Shown here: positions 32,263-39,512 of the stretch, in pieces
Numbering within the stretch: the stretch's first letter is position 1
Layout: the number at the start of each line of letters is the position of its first letter
Assembly (NCBI RefSeq): GCF_002920635.1
Contig: NZ_PQSR01000069.1
Coordinates: forward strand, 1 to 39,512
Direction of reading: 5' to 3'
DNA: 39,512 nucleotides
Origin: Streptomyces sp. Ru72
GTDB lineage: Bacteria; Actinomycetota; Actinomycetes; Streptomycetales; Streptomycetaceae
Notes under the pieces: generated by a model
Databases searched by the model: none
What the model saw: the letters and a program-made list of their open reading frames with translations, nothing else
What the model was told of the DNA's origin: nothing
Made by a program: the position numbers and the translations under genes

Positions 32263-32512
32263 CGCACTCTGGTTCAAGAGCAGCCACAGCAACGGTGACG
32301 GCGGGGAATACGTGGAGGTGGCCAGCGACTTCCCCGGCGCCGCCCTCTGGCGAAAGTCCAGCTACAGCAACGGTGACGGCGGCGACTGCGTAGAAGTCGC
32401 CCACGACATCCCCGGCCTCGTCCCCGTCCGTGACTCCAAGGTGCCCGACGGCCCCGTCCTCATCCTCACCGCCGCCGCCTGGGCCCCCTTCGTCGCCTCG
32501 CTCAAGAGGTGA
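32234..32512 (+). CDS. DUF397 protein with a duplicated motif
   Basis: A 92-residue acidic protein. The DUF397 core occurs twice: WFKSSHSNGDGGEYVEVA from residue 13 and WRKSSYSNGDGGDCVEVA from residue 39. It then ends with the usual VPVRDSKVPDGPVL...W..F tail. Ordinary DUF397 proteins (about 60-80 aa) have one core. These proteins pair with XRE-DUF5753 partners as antagonists or regulators and have been compared with toxin-antitoxin pairs. The gene starts inside its partner gene (29-bp overlap), so synthesis is coupled. The 3' end converges with nadE. Confidence 0.88.
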   Translation: MASNRIDLSDALWFKSSHSNGDGGEYVEVASDFPGAALWRKSSYSNGDGGDCVEVAHDIPGLVPVRDSKVPDGPVLILTAAAWAPFVASLKR

Positions 32513-32536
32513 CCGGGGGCCCAGGGGCGGTCATCG

Positions 32537-34585
32537 TCACGCCTCCGGGGCGTCGAAGCGGGCCAGGTCCCGCAGCCAGGCTCGTGCGTTGCTGTCGGAC
32601 GGTGCCCGCCAGTCGCCGCGCGGGGAGAGGGAACCGCCGGCCGAGACCTTCGGCCCGTTCGGCATGGCCGAGCGCTTGAACTGCGCGAACGCGAAGAAGC
32701 GACGGCAGAAGACCTCCAGCCAGTGCCGGATCTCCGGCAGGTCGTACGCCACCCGCTTGGCCTGAGGGAAGTTCGGCGGCCAGGCGCCGGCCTCCGGGTC
32801 GTGCCAGGCGTGCCAGGCCAGAAACGCGATCTTCGAGGGCCTGAAGCCGTAGCGCAGCACGTGGAAGAGCGTGAAGTCGTGCAGCGCGTACGGGCCGATC
32901 TTCGACTCGGTGGACTGCATCTCCTCGCCCGGTACGAGCTCCGGGCTGATCTCGGTGTCGAGGATCGCGGCGAGCGTCCTACCCGTCTCCTCGTCGAACT
33001 GGCCGCTGCTGATGACCCAGCGGATCAGATGCTGGATCAGCGTCTTCGGCACGCCCGAGTTGACGTTGTAGTGGCTCATCTGGTCGCCCACGCCGTACGT
33101 GGACCAGCCGAGCGCCAGCTCGGAGAGGTCACCGGTACCGAGGACGATGCCGCCGCGCTGGTTGGCCAGCCGGAAGAGATAGTCCGTGCGCAGACCCGCC
33201 TGCACGTTCTCGAAGGTGACGTCGTACACCGGCTCGCCGGAGGCGAACGGGTGGCCCATCTCCTGCAGCATCAGCCGCGCGGTGGGCGTGATGTCCAGCT
33301 CGGCGGCGGTGACGCCGAGCGAGTTCATCAGCTTGTGGGCGTTGGCCTTGGTGTGGTCGCTGGTGGCGAAGCCGGGCAGCGTGAAGGCCAGGATGTCGCT
33401 GCGCGGGCGGCCCGCGCGGTCCATCGCGCGGGCGGCGACGATCAGCGCGTGCGTGGAGTCGAGGCCCCCGGACACCCCGATGACCACCTTCGGGCCGCCG
33501 ATCGCCGCGAGGCGCTGCTGAAGGCCCTCGACCTGGATGTTGTACGCCTCGAAGCAGTCAAGGGCGAGGCGCTCGGGGTCGGCCGGCACGAACGGGAAGC
33601 GCTCCAGGCGGCGGCGCAGCCCCAGGTCGGTGAGCGGCGGAGCGAGCTCGAACCCCACCGTGCGGAAGTCGCCGGTCCGCGCCTGGTGGGTGCGGCGGTT
33701 GTCGTCGAACGTGCCCATCCGCTGCCGCTCCTGCCGCAGCAGGTCGAGGTCCACGTCGGCCACCGCGTAACTGTCGCCGAGCGGGAAGCGCTCGGTCTCG
33801 GCCAGCAGCACGCCGTTCTCGTAGATCATGGTCTGGCCGTCCCAGGACAGGTCGGTGGTCGACTCGCCCAGACCGGCCGCCGCGTAGACGTACGCGGCGA
33901 GGCAGCGGGAGGACGCCGAGCGGCACAGCAGCTTGCGGTCCTCGGCCCGCCCGACCGTGATCGGGCTGCCCGAGAGATTGACCAGGACCGTCGCACCGGC
34001 GAGGGCCGCCTCCGCGCTGGGCGGCACCGGCACCCACATGTCCTCGCAGATCTCCGCGTGCAGCACCAGGCCGGGTACGTCCTCGGCCGCGAACAGCAGA
34101 TCCACACCGAACGGCACGGCCTCGCCGCCGACGCGGATCGACCCGCCGCGCTCGTCGGCTCCGTCGCCGATCTGCCGGCGCTCGTAGAACTCCCGGTAGT
34201 TCGGCGGGTACGACTTGGGCACGACACCGAGGACGCGGCCGCGGTGCACGACGACCGCGCAGTTGTAGATGCGGTTGCGGTGGCGCAGCGGGGCGCCGAC
34301 GACCAGGACCGGCAGCAGCTCGGCCGATCCGGCCACCACCTCCTCCAGCGCCTCCTCGACCTGATCGAGCAGCGGGTCCTGAAGCAGCAGGTCCTCGATC
34401 GAGTAGCCGCACAGCCCCATCTCCGGGAAGACGGCGACGGCGACCCCCTCCCCGGCGCACCGGCGCGCGTGGCGCAGGACCGCTTCGGCGTTGGCGTGCG
34501 GGTCCGCGATGACGGTGTGACCCGTGCACGCGGCGACACGTGCGAAGCCATGCTGATAGATCGACCAGAAGTTCAACGGAGGCAC
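32537..34585 (-). CDS. nadE: Glutamine-dependent NAD+ synthetase
   Basis: A 682-residue cytosolic enzyme that amidates NaAD to NAD+ with ammonia channelled from glutamine. The N-terminal nitrilase-type amidase has the E55/K124/C180 triad (FPEMGLCGYS, PKSYPPNYREF, AEICEDMW), and the synthetase domain has the ATP PP-loop SGGLDS at 372-377. The length matches the actinobacterial two-domain form. The GTG at 34585 is used because TACACT (a -10) ends 7 bases upstream and MPPLNFWSIYQHGFARVAA is the usual N-terminus. The longer upstream frame has no support. It is probably monocistronic and leaderless. Confidence 0.95.
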   Translation of the reverse strand: MPPLNFWSIYQHGFARVAACTGHTVIADPHANAEAVLRHARRCAGEGVAVAVFPEMGLCGYSIEDLLLQDPLLDQVEEALEEVVAGSAELLPVLVVGAPLRHRNRIYNCAVVVHRGRVLGVVPKSYPPNYREFYERRQIGDGADERGGSIRVGGEAVPFGVDLLFAAEDVPGLVLHAEICEDMWVPVPPSAEAALAGATVLVNLSGSPITVGRAEDRKLLCRSASSRCLAAYVYAAAGLGESTTDLSWDGQTMIYENGVLLAETERFPLGDSYAVADVDLDLLRQERQRMGTFDDNRRTHQARTGDFRTVGFELAPPLTDLGLRRRLERFPFVPADPERLALDCFEAYNIQVEGLQQRLAAIGGPKVVIGVSGGLDSTHALIVAARAMDRAGRPRSDILAFTLPGFATSDHTKANAHKLMNSLGVTAAELDITPTARLMLQEMGHPFASGEPVYDVTFENVQAGLRTDYLFRLANQRGGIVLGTGDLSELALGWSTYGVGDQMSHYNVNSGVPKTLIQHLIRWVISSGQFDEETGRTLAAILDTEISPELVPGEEMQSTESKIGPYALHDFTLFHVLRYGFRPSKIAFLAWHAWHDPEAGAWPPNFPQAKRVAYDLPEIRHWLEVFCRRFFAFAQFKRSAMPNGPKVSAGGSLSPRGDWRAPSDSNARAWLRDLARFDAPEA

Positions 34586-34592
34586 GGCGCCC

Positions 34593-34598
34593 AGTGTA
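34593..34598 (-). promoter_or_regulatory. -10 element (TACACT) for nadE, likely leaderless
   Basis: On the minus strand TACACT lies 7 bases before the GTG at 34585, with no ribosome site between. Confidence 0.5.
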
Positions 34599-34655
34599 AT
34601 CGTCAGAGCGACACGATGGGGGGTGCGGGGTGTGTGCCACCTCACGCACGGCGAA

Positions 34656-34685
34656 GGGGCGCGGGGTGGATCCACCCCGCGCCCC
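34656..34685 (-). terminator. Perfect 30-bp palindrome ending the sedolisin gene
   Basis: The two 15-base halves (34656-34670 and 34671-34685) are exact reverse complements and form a GC-rich stem with a tight turn. It is 27 bp after the sedolisin stop and upstream of the nadE promoter. No T-run follows. Confidence 0.75.
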
Positions 34686-34712
34686 CTCAAGGTTGCCGTT
34701 GCCGGCGGTGCC

Positions 34713-36656
34713 TCAGCGGCGCTTGTACGACTCGACGTAGCCGGGAGCGGGCGAGCCCACGCCGGTCACGTCGTCGTAGCCCTTCACCGCGCTCAGCGAG
34801 CTGTCCTTGCCGAGGCTGCGGACCGAGGTGGCGATGCCGCCCGTGGCGTCGTAGCCGTTGACGAAGTCGACGCGCGCCACGGCGAGTCCGGAGCCCGTCG
34901 GGTTGTCCGTGACGTCGTGGTACACCTTCGAGCCGTACCTGGCGTAGATCTCCGGGTTGGCGAAGCCGATCGGCTGGCCGCCGCGGGCCTCCTGGGCCAG
35001 CGCCTGCACGGCGGCGATCACCGGCGCGGCGAGCGAGGTGCCGCCGATGCGGTACTCGTCGTACGCCTGCGTCTTGCCGTCCGGCAGGGTCTGCGTCTGG
35101 CCGACCAGGAAACCGGTGTTGGGGTCGGCGATCGCCGCGATGTCCGGGACGACGCGGTTGCCGGTCGCGTTGTTGGCGTTCGCCAGCGCGTTCGGGACGA
35201 CGCCCTTCTGGTAGTAGGGCTCCGCCACGGTCTTGCTGGTGCCGCCGCCCGCGCCCGAGGTGAACGCGCCGGGGAAGCCGACCCAGCTCTTGCCGTCGCT
35301 CGACAGCAGAGCCTTCTCGGTGCCCCAGCCGGTCTCCCACTTGTACGTGTCGTTCTTGCCCACCGCCAGCGAGGTGCCGCCGACCGCGGTCACCCAGGCG
35401 GAGTTGGCCGGGGTGTCGACCTGCTTCGTACCGGTGTTGGCGACCTCGTCGCCGTTGTCGCCGGAGGAGAAGTAGAAGCCGATGCCCTCGACCGCGCCGA
35501 ACTGGAAGACCTGGTCGTAGGCGGCCGCGAGGTCCGGGGTCTGGTTGGCCTCGATGTCGCCCCAGGAGTTGGAGACGATGTCGGCCAGGTGGTTGTCGAC
35601 GACCTTGCTGAGCGAGTCGAGCAGGTCGTCGTCGTAGCAGGAGGCGGCGCCGACGTAGGTGACGTTCGCGTCGGGGGCGACCGCGTGCACGGCCTCGACG
35701 TCGAGCGTCTCCTCGCCGTACCAGCCCGCGGCCGAGCATTCCTTGGTCTTGGTGTACTGGTTCGGCAGCACCTGGCGCAGCTGGCCGGTGGTCCAGGCGG
35801 CGTCGCCGTGTTTCTTCGCGTAGGTCGCCGCGTCGAAGGCGATGGTCGGGGAGGCGTACGCGTCGGTGATGGCGATGCGCACCCCCTTGCCCGTGCGGGT
35901 GCCCGCGCCGTACGCGGCCCGCAGCTGCTTGCCCGTGTAGCCCTTGACGGCGTACGGGATCTCGTGGCCGTACGCCTGCGGCAGCGTCGTCGCGGTGTTC
36001 GAGCCGTAGTAGGAGGAGAACGGCCCGGAGTTGCGGAAGACGGTCTCCGGCGGCGGCAGCTGGTCGTCGTGGTTCGACTTGTGCGGGGCGTTGTCCAGGC
36101 CGGTGACGGTCAGGACCGCGCCCTTCAGGCTCTCCGGCACGGTGGCCGCCTTCGACGGCGCACGGTAGGTCCTGCCGCCCTTGGCGTAGTTGTGCAGCTG
36201 CGTGCCGAACGCCTTCTCGGCGGCGGCCACGTCACCGCTCACGGCGACGTAGTGCTGCGTGACGGCCGTGACCTTCAGGCCCGACGCCTTCAGCCACGAC
36301 GTGACGGCGGCGACCTGCTCCTTGGTCGCGCCGAAGCGCGCCTGCGTCTGCTTGGCGCTCAGGTACTTGCCGTACAACGGCGAGTGCGGGTCGGAGACGG
36401 CCTTCGCGTAGGCGGCCAGGCCGCGCGCGTCACGGCCGGCGAGGTAGACCCGGGCGGAGACCTGGGCGCTGTCGGAGGTCGCGCCCTTGTCCGCCGTGGC
36501 CGTGGCCCACGCGGGCTTGGTGCCCGCGAGAGCCTGCCGGCCGGGGTTGTCCGCGGCGTGCGCCGCGGGTATGCCGAGCGCCAGTGCGCCGGCGAGCAGC
36601 GGCAGTGTCGCTGCCAGGCTCACCCCGGCGCGCGCCTTGGCGCGGTTGGATCTCAT
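34713..36656 (-). CDS. Secreted sedolisin-family (S53) serine-carboxyl protease
   Basis: A 647-residue protease precursor. The signal peptide is about 1-35 (AAHA before ADNPG). The pro-domain is about 60-200, of the pro-kumamolisin type (DPHSPLYGKYLSAKQTQARFG). The catalytic domain follows with E315 and D319 (GEETLDVEAVHAVAP), D367 (SNSWGD) and the nucleophile S541 (GGTSLAAP). The C-terminal DVTGVGSPA region resembles the calcium site. Such enzymes self-activate at acid pH and digest external protein. The ATG at 36656 has AGGGGG upstream; an earlier in-frame ATG (36749) would bury the signal peptide. A strong hairpin follows. No protease inhibitor or regulator is adjacent. Confidence 0.93.
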   Translation of the reverse strand: MRSNRAKARAGVSLAATLPLLAGALALGIPAAHAADNPGRQALAGTKPAWATATADKGATSDSAQVSARVYLAGRDARGLAAYAKAVSDPHSPLYGKYLSAKQTQARFGATKEQVAAVTSWLKASGLKVTAVTQHYVAVSGDVAAAEKAFGTQLHNYAKGGRTYRAPSKAATVPESLKGAVLTVTGLDNAPHKSNHDDQLPPPETVFRNSGPFSSYYGSNTATTLPQAYGHEIPYAVKGYTGKQLRAAYGAGTRTGKGVRIAITDAYASPTIAFDAATYAKKHGDAAWTTGQLRQVLPNQYTKTKECSAAGWYGEETLDVEAVHAVAPDANVTYVGAASCYDDDLLDSLSKVVDNHLADIVSNSWGDIEANQTPDLAAAYDQVFQFGAVEGIGFYFSSGDNGDEVANTGTKQVDTPANSAWVTAVGGTSLAVGKNDTYKWETGWGTEKALLSSDGKSWVGFPGAFTSGAGGGTSKTVAEPYYQKGVVPNALANANNATGNRVVPDIAAIADPNTGFLVGQTQTLPDGKTQAYDEYRIGGTSLAAPVIAAVQALAQEARGGQPIGFANPEIYARYGSKVYHDVTDNPTGSGLAVARVDFVNGYDATGGIATSVRSLGKDSSLSAVKGYDDVTGVGSPAPGYVESYKRR

Positions 36657-36952
36657 AGAACCCCCTGCGATGCGGTTCGTCGCATGTAGTGGTCGGTCGA
36701 TGTGATCCGCGTAGAGCACCGCGCGATGACGGCGCGGTGAATGGATCACACGATGGGGGCCACTCTTTCGGCGAACGGTTCATGCCAGGGGAATGAAAAG
36801 GCCAAGGAAACGCCAAGTGGCCGCGGCTGCTGGGGGTTTGGGCCGGTTTGTGCGTTCCCTGTGTGTTGCGGAAAGGTTGCGATTGCCGGGATGCCCTTGC
36901 GGCGGTCTCCGATCGGAGGACGCTTTGTCGACTTGTATGCAGGCCGGCGGCC

Positions 36953-37582
36953 TCAGGTGCGTGGCCGGGCGCCGCGTTCCTCGAGCATCGTCGTCATCGA
37001 CTCGATCTCCGACCGCTGTGCGTCGACCATGCCCTGCGCGAGCCTTTTCTCCACGCCCACCGTGCACTTGGCGACACAGCCCTCGGCCATGTGGATGCCA
37101 CCCTTGTGGTGGTCGGTCATCAGTTGCAGGTAGAGGATCTCCGCCTGCTTGCCGCTGAGTTCGCCCAGTTTCCTCAGCTCCGTGTCGGTCGCCATGCCCG
37201 GCATCAGCGCGCCGTCCTTGCCGGAGGCCATGCCGCCCATGCCCATCCACGTCATCGGCGGCTGGGAGGACACCTTCGGCAGCCCCCACAGGTCGAGCCA
37301 GCCCAGCAGCATGCCGCGCTGGTTGGCCTGCGTCTGCGCGATGTCGTACGCGAGCCGGCGCACCTCCTCGTTCCTGGTGCGGTCGCGCACGATGTACGAC
37401 ATCTCGACGGCCTGCTGGTGGTGGACCGCCATGTCCCGCGCGAACCCGGCGTCCGCCGAATCCGCGGCGGGCACGCGGACGCTCCCCGACCCGCCGTCCT
37501 CGGCGACGGCGTACGTGATCGCGCCCGTCGCGACGAGCGCCGCCGCCGCGGCCCCGGCGATCCAGCCGATGTGCCGGTTCAC
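36953..37582 (-). CDS. DUF305 membrane-anchored protein, possible metal binding
   Basis: A 209-residue protein with an N-terminal anchor or signal (about 5-27) and a helical DUF305 domain. Histidine pairs H54/H55 (MAVHHQQAVEM) and H158/H159 with H164 (MTDHHKGGIHMAE) are the conserved DUF305 marks. A methionine-rich loop (about 110-130) would suit copper. DUF305 proteins often sit with copper-handling genes, but the biochemical role is not settled. The GTG start overlaps the stop of the DUF3105 gene by 4 bp (37579-37582), so the pair is coupled. Confidence 0.85.
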   Translation of the reverse strand: MNRHIGWIAGAAAAALVATGAITYAVAEDGGSGSVRVPAADSADAGFARDMAVHHQQAVEMSYIVRDRTRNEEVRRLAYDIAQTQANQRGMLLGWLDLWGLPKVSSQPPMTWMGMGGMASGKDGALMPGMATDTELRKLGELSGKQAEILYLQLMTDHHKGGIHMAEGCVAKCTVGVEKRLAQGMVDAQRSEIESMTTMLEERGARPRT

Positions 37583-38286
37583 CGCATCGTCCCGCCGGTG
37601 CAGGAGGCGCCCGGCTCGGGCGTCTGCTCGCCCTGGACGTAGGTGGCGAGGAACTTGTCGACACCCGGGTCGTCGGCGCTGTTCACGGAGAGCTGGTGGC
37701 CCCAGGCCGTGAGCATGATCGGGCTCGCCTGGTTCTCATAGGGGCTCATCAGCGTGTACGGGGTCTTCCTGACCTTCGCCGCGAGCGCGGTGACGTCGGC
37801 CTTCGACGCCTTGCCGGAGTACGTCACCCACACCGCGCCGTGCTCCAGCGAGTGCACGGCGTTCTCGTCCCTGACCGGCTCGGTGTAGACGTCGCCGTTG
37901 CAGTTCAGCCAGACCGGGTTGTGGTCGCCGCCCACGGGCGGGTGCATCGGGTAGGGCACGCTCGTGGTGACGTGGTTGCGCGAGAGCCTGCCCGTCCAGA
38001 TCCGCACGCCGTCCTTGCCGGTGACGAAGTGGCCGGTGTCCTTGGAGCTCTTCGCCGGACCCTTGGAGCCGCTAGCCGAGCCCTTGGAGCCGCTCGCCGC
38101 CGAGGCCCTGCTCCCGGACTGCGAGTCGACGAGGACCACCCCGCCGACGACGAGGCCGGCGACGACGACCACGCTCGCCGCGATCGTCAGGATGCGGTTG
38201 CGGCGCTCACGTGCGCGTTCCGCACGGCGCATCTGCTCCATGCGGGCCTTGCGCTCGGCGGAACCGGGGGTGGGGGCGGAACCCAT
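37579..38286 (-). CDS. DUF3105 membrane-anchored protein
   Basis: A 235-residue protein with a basic cytosolic N-terminus (ERKARMEQMRRAERARERR), one transmembrane helix (about 33-55), a serine/glycine/lysine-rich linker and an external DUF3105 domain. Its family signature is PPVGGDHNPVWLNC and NAVHSLEHGAVWVTY, with conserved histidines and one cysteine that could bind metal. Its function is unknown. Translational coupling to a DUF305 partner suggests a joint envelope role. The ATG at 38286 is preceded by GAAGGA. It is divergent from nsrR. Confidence 0.87.
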   Translation of the reverse strand: MGSAPTPGSAERKARMEQMRRAERARERRNRILTIAASVVVVAGLVVGGVVLVDSQSGSRASAASGSKGSASGSKGPAKSSKDTGHFVTGKDGVRIWTGRLSRNHVTTSVPYPMHPPVGGDHNPVWLNCNGDVYTEPVRDENAVHSLEHGAVWVTYSGKASKADVTALAAKVRKTPYTLMSPYENQASPIMLTAWGHQLSVNSADDPGVDKFLATYVQGEQTPEPGASCTGGTMR

Positions 38287-38398
38287 GGCGCGTCCTTCGG
38301 GGGGAAAGGGACCTTCGGGACGGCTGATCGTAGTGGGGCGGGAGTACGTGGACCTAGGCCGGACCACCCGAATGGCCGAGCCGGGCGGGCTTCTCGCC

Positions 38399-38427
38399 GA
38401 TAATTTGAAGCCAGGATGCGCATTATC
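38399..38427. promoter_or_regulatory. Candidate operator upstream of nsrR
   Basis: GATAAT (38399-38404) and ATTATC (38422-38427) form an inverted repeat spaced by 17 bp, the distance of about two helical turns between centres. It lies 12 bp before the nsrR ATG in an otherwise GC-rich gap. NsrR proteins often repress their own genes. Confidence 0.45.
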
Positions 38428-38439
38428 TACGCTGACGGC

Positions 38440-38874
38440 ATGCGGCTGTTGCGCTCCACCGACCTGGCGCTGCGGGTCCTGATGCGGCTCGCCGTCGCCG
38501 GCGACTCCAGCCCCACGACCCGCGAGGTCGCGGGGGCCATGGACGTGCCGTACACGCACGCCGCGAAGGTCGTGGCCGAACTGACGCACATGGGACTCGT
38601 CGAGGCCCGCCGCGGCCGGGGCGGCGGCCTCACGCTCACCGGGGCCGGGCGCACGGCGTCGGTCGGGGCGGTCGTGCGCCGCTTCGAGGGGGACGGCGAC
38701 GTCGTCGACTGCGAGGGCGCCACCCCCTGCCCCCTCCACACCGGCTGCCGGCTGCGGGGTGCGCTGCGCCGGGCCCAGGAGGCGTTCTTCGCCTCGCTGG
38801 ACCCGGTGACGGTCGAGGACGTGGTGGCGGCGCCGACCGGGGCGCTGCTTCTCGGTATGCCCTCCGTGCCGTGA
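38440..38874 (+). CDS. nsrR: NsrR, Rrf2-family nitric-oxide-sensing [4Fe-4S] repressor
   Basis: A 144-residue Rrf2 regulator. The start MRLLRSTDLALRVLMRLAV gives D8, and cysteines C91, C97 and C103 lie in VVDCEGATPCPLHTGC. This agrees with S. coelicolor NsrR, where three cysteines and Asp8 hold a [4Fe-4S] cluster. The DNA-binding segment PTTREVAGAMDVPYTHAAKVV is also close. Nitric oxide destroys the cluster and releases DNA, relieving repression of NO-detoxifying genes such as hmpA. No flavohaemoglobin gene is visible in this window. The ATG at 38440 is chosen over the in-frame ATG at 38416 by alignment of the N-terminus. Confidence 0.9.
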   Translation: MRLLRSTDLALRVLMRLAVAGDSSPTTREVAGAMDVPYTHAAKVVAELTHMGLVEARRGRGGGLTLTGAGRTASVGAVVRRFEGDGDVVDCEGATPCPLHTGCRLRGALRRAQEAFFASLDPVTVEDVVAAPTGALLLGMPSVP

Positions 38875-39228
38875 CGGCGAAGGGCCGGGGTCCCTACCTC
38901 GGTCCCGCGCCTTGGGGCTGCCGCATACGACGCGAGCGCGTCGGCGGACCGCTTCTGAGCGGTACGGTCGCCGCTCTCCTGCCCCGCCGCACACACCGCA
39001 GGTCAGGCTTCCCCCGTCTGCGCCGAGCGCCCGGTGCGAGATCGTCCCGCATCGACACGGTCAACGGCTCCGGCCGCGGCCGCACGACACCGCAGACGTC
39101 GCCGTCCCGTGGCGCAACGGGGACTTCGACACCGTGCACCGCCCGGCGCGGAAGGCCTGCCCGCGCCCCTGAGGAGGACGAGGGCGGTGAGCCCGTACGG
39201 CGGGGAGGCGGTTCCGCGTCCGTCCGGT
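38875..39228. other. 354-bp stretch without a recognised gene
   Basis: It lies between the convergent nsrR and DUF4232 genes. Open frames here have arginine-rich, low-complexity translations typical of non-coding GC-rich DNA. A short hairpin (38948-38953 with 38958-38963) is the only structure I can see. Confidence 0.6.
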
Positions 39229-39512
39229 TCAGGCGCCCGTGGCGCGGAAGGCGGTGGCGCGCACACTGGTCCCGCAGAGTGCGAAGTCGCCGCCGTCGTC
39301 CGGGGCCAGCTGCCGGCCCGCGCCCGCGACACCCACCACGATCGAGGGCGCGGCGAAGGGCGCGGCGCCGGACGCGCAGTACCCGCCGGCCTCGCCGAGG
39401 ACGGGCGTGAAGGTGAGCTGCGTCGAGGCCCGGCCGCCGACTGCCAGTGCCACCGGTCCCGAGGCGCCCTGGTGGACGACCTGGAGAGGTTTGTTCCTGT
39501 CGGGGGAGCCCA
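39229..39512 (-). CDS. DUF4232 secreted protein, C-terminal part (5' end outside window)
   Basis: The frame is open at the right edge, so about 93 C-terminal residues are seen. GSPDRNKPLQVVHQ, VALAVGGRASTQLTFTPV and the paired cysteines in GGYCASGA and FALCGTSV match the DUF4232 family. These are exported, often lipid-anchored Streptomyces proteins of unknown function with an immunoglobulin-like beta fold. The likely signal peptide is outside the window. GTG 39453 is internal. Confidence 0.8.
   Translation of the reverse strand, partial: GSPDRNKPLQVVHQGASGPVALAVGGRASTQLTFTPVLGEAGGYCASGAAPFAAPSIVVGVAGAGRQLAPDDGGDFALCGTSVRATAFRATGA

Noticed and set aside
34656..34685. Perfect palindrome considered as a regulator operator for nadE
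   Set aside because: Its position just after the sedolisin stop and its very GC-rich stem fit a terminator better. The nadE promoter is about 60 bp further on.
32723..34861. A 700-codon plus-strand frame opposite nadE
   Set aside because: It is an antisense shadow. The minus strand carries all NAD synthetase catalytic motifs.
38871..39410. Plus-strand frame after nsrR
   Set aside because: The translation is arginine/serine-rich without any fold or motif. It overlaps the convergent DUF4232 gene on the opposite strand and has no ribosome site.
1..39512. CRISPR arrays, tRNA/rRNA genes, integrases or insertion sequences
   Set aside because: I found no regularly spaced repeat-spacer array, tRNA-like cloverleaf, attachment-site duplication or transposase-like protein.

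Overview
This is a high-GC actinobacterial chromosome segment and almost certainly Streptomyces. The codons are strongly G/C-ending, GTG starts are common, several genes look leaderless, and the gene families are typical of the genus: an AfsR/SARP-type regulator, an XRE-DUF5753/DUF397 pair, an F420-dependent reductase, efeOBU, Rsm22 beside a primase-polymerase domain protein, and a three-cysteine NsrR. I see no tRNA, rRNA, CRISPR array, transposase or phage gene.

Layout. (1) 1-4787: the right end of a gene set that starts outside the window. It holds the C-terminal part of an FAD/NAD(P)-binding protein, an acyl-CoA-synthetase-like adenylating enzyme fused in frame to a cupin domain, and an MFS transporter. 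(2) 4943-6825: Rsm22-family ribosome-maturation protein and a stand-alone primase-polymerase domain protein. (3) 6862-12615: an iron block. It has efeO-efeB-efeU plus an overlapping lipoprotein gene on the minus strand behind a DtxR/DmdR-type iron box, a PhzF-fold protein, and a haem oxygenase. (4) 12735-17191: methionine aminopeptidase, a small conserved protein, a decayed MFS remnant, a SIS-like protein, F420:NADPH oxidoreductase, a small membrane protein and a site-2-type metalloprotease. (5) 17346-22489: a large SARP/NB-ARC/TPR regulator convergent with a DrrAB-type ABC exporter. The exporter's upstream region carries eight direct heptamers at about one per helical turn. (6) 22838-28854: panB, a 14-TM MFS exporter with a TetR gene and a palindromic operator, a membrane-anchored EEP-family hydrolase, and a Cmx-like MFS exporter behind a leader hairpin. 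(7) 29024-32512: a divergent TetR / TetX-like flavin monooxygenase pair, then a glutaredoxin-like protein, an XRE-DUF5753 regulator and a duplicated DUF397 protein whose genes overlap. (8) 32537-39512: glutamine-dependent NAD+ synthetase, a secreted sedolisin protease, a DUF3105-DUF305 pair divergent from nsrR, and the edge of a secreted DUF4232 protein.

The window mixes housekeeping genes (map, panB, nadE, rsm22, npdG) with small self-contained regulator/transporter modules, several of which have visible operators. The points most worth following are: the ligase-cupin fusion with its FAD and MFS neighbours at the left edge; the SARP-like heptamer array in front of the ABC exporter beside a SARP gene; the TetR/TetX-like pair sharing one palindromic, apparently leaderless promoter region; the possible attenuator before the Cmx-like exporter; and the MFS remnant with an internal double frameshift. 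All functional calls come from reading translated sequence and motifs by eye. No database search was run.
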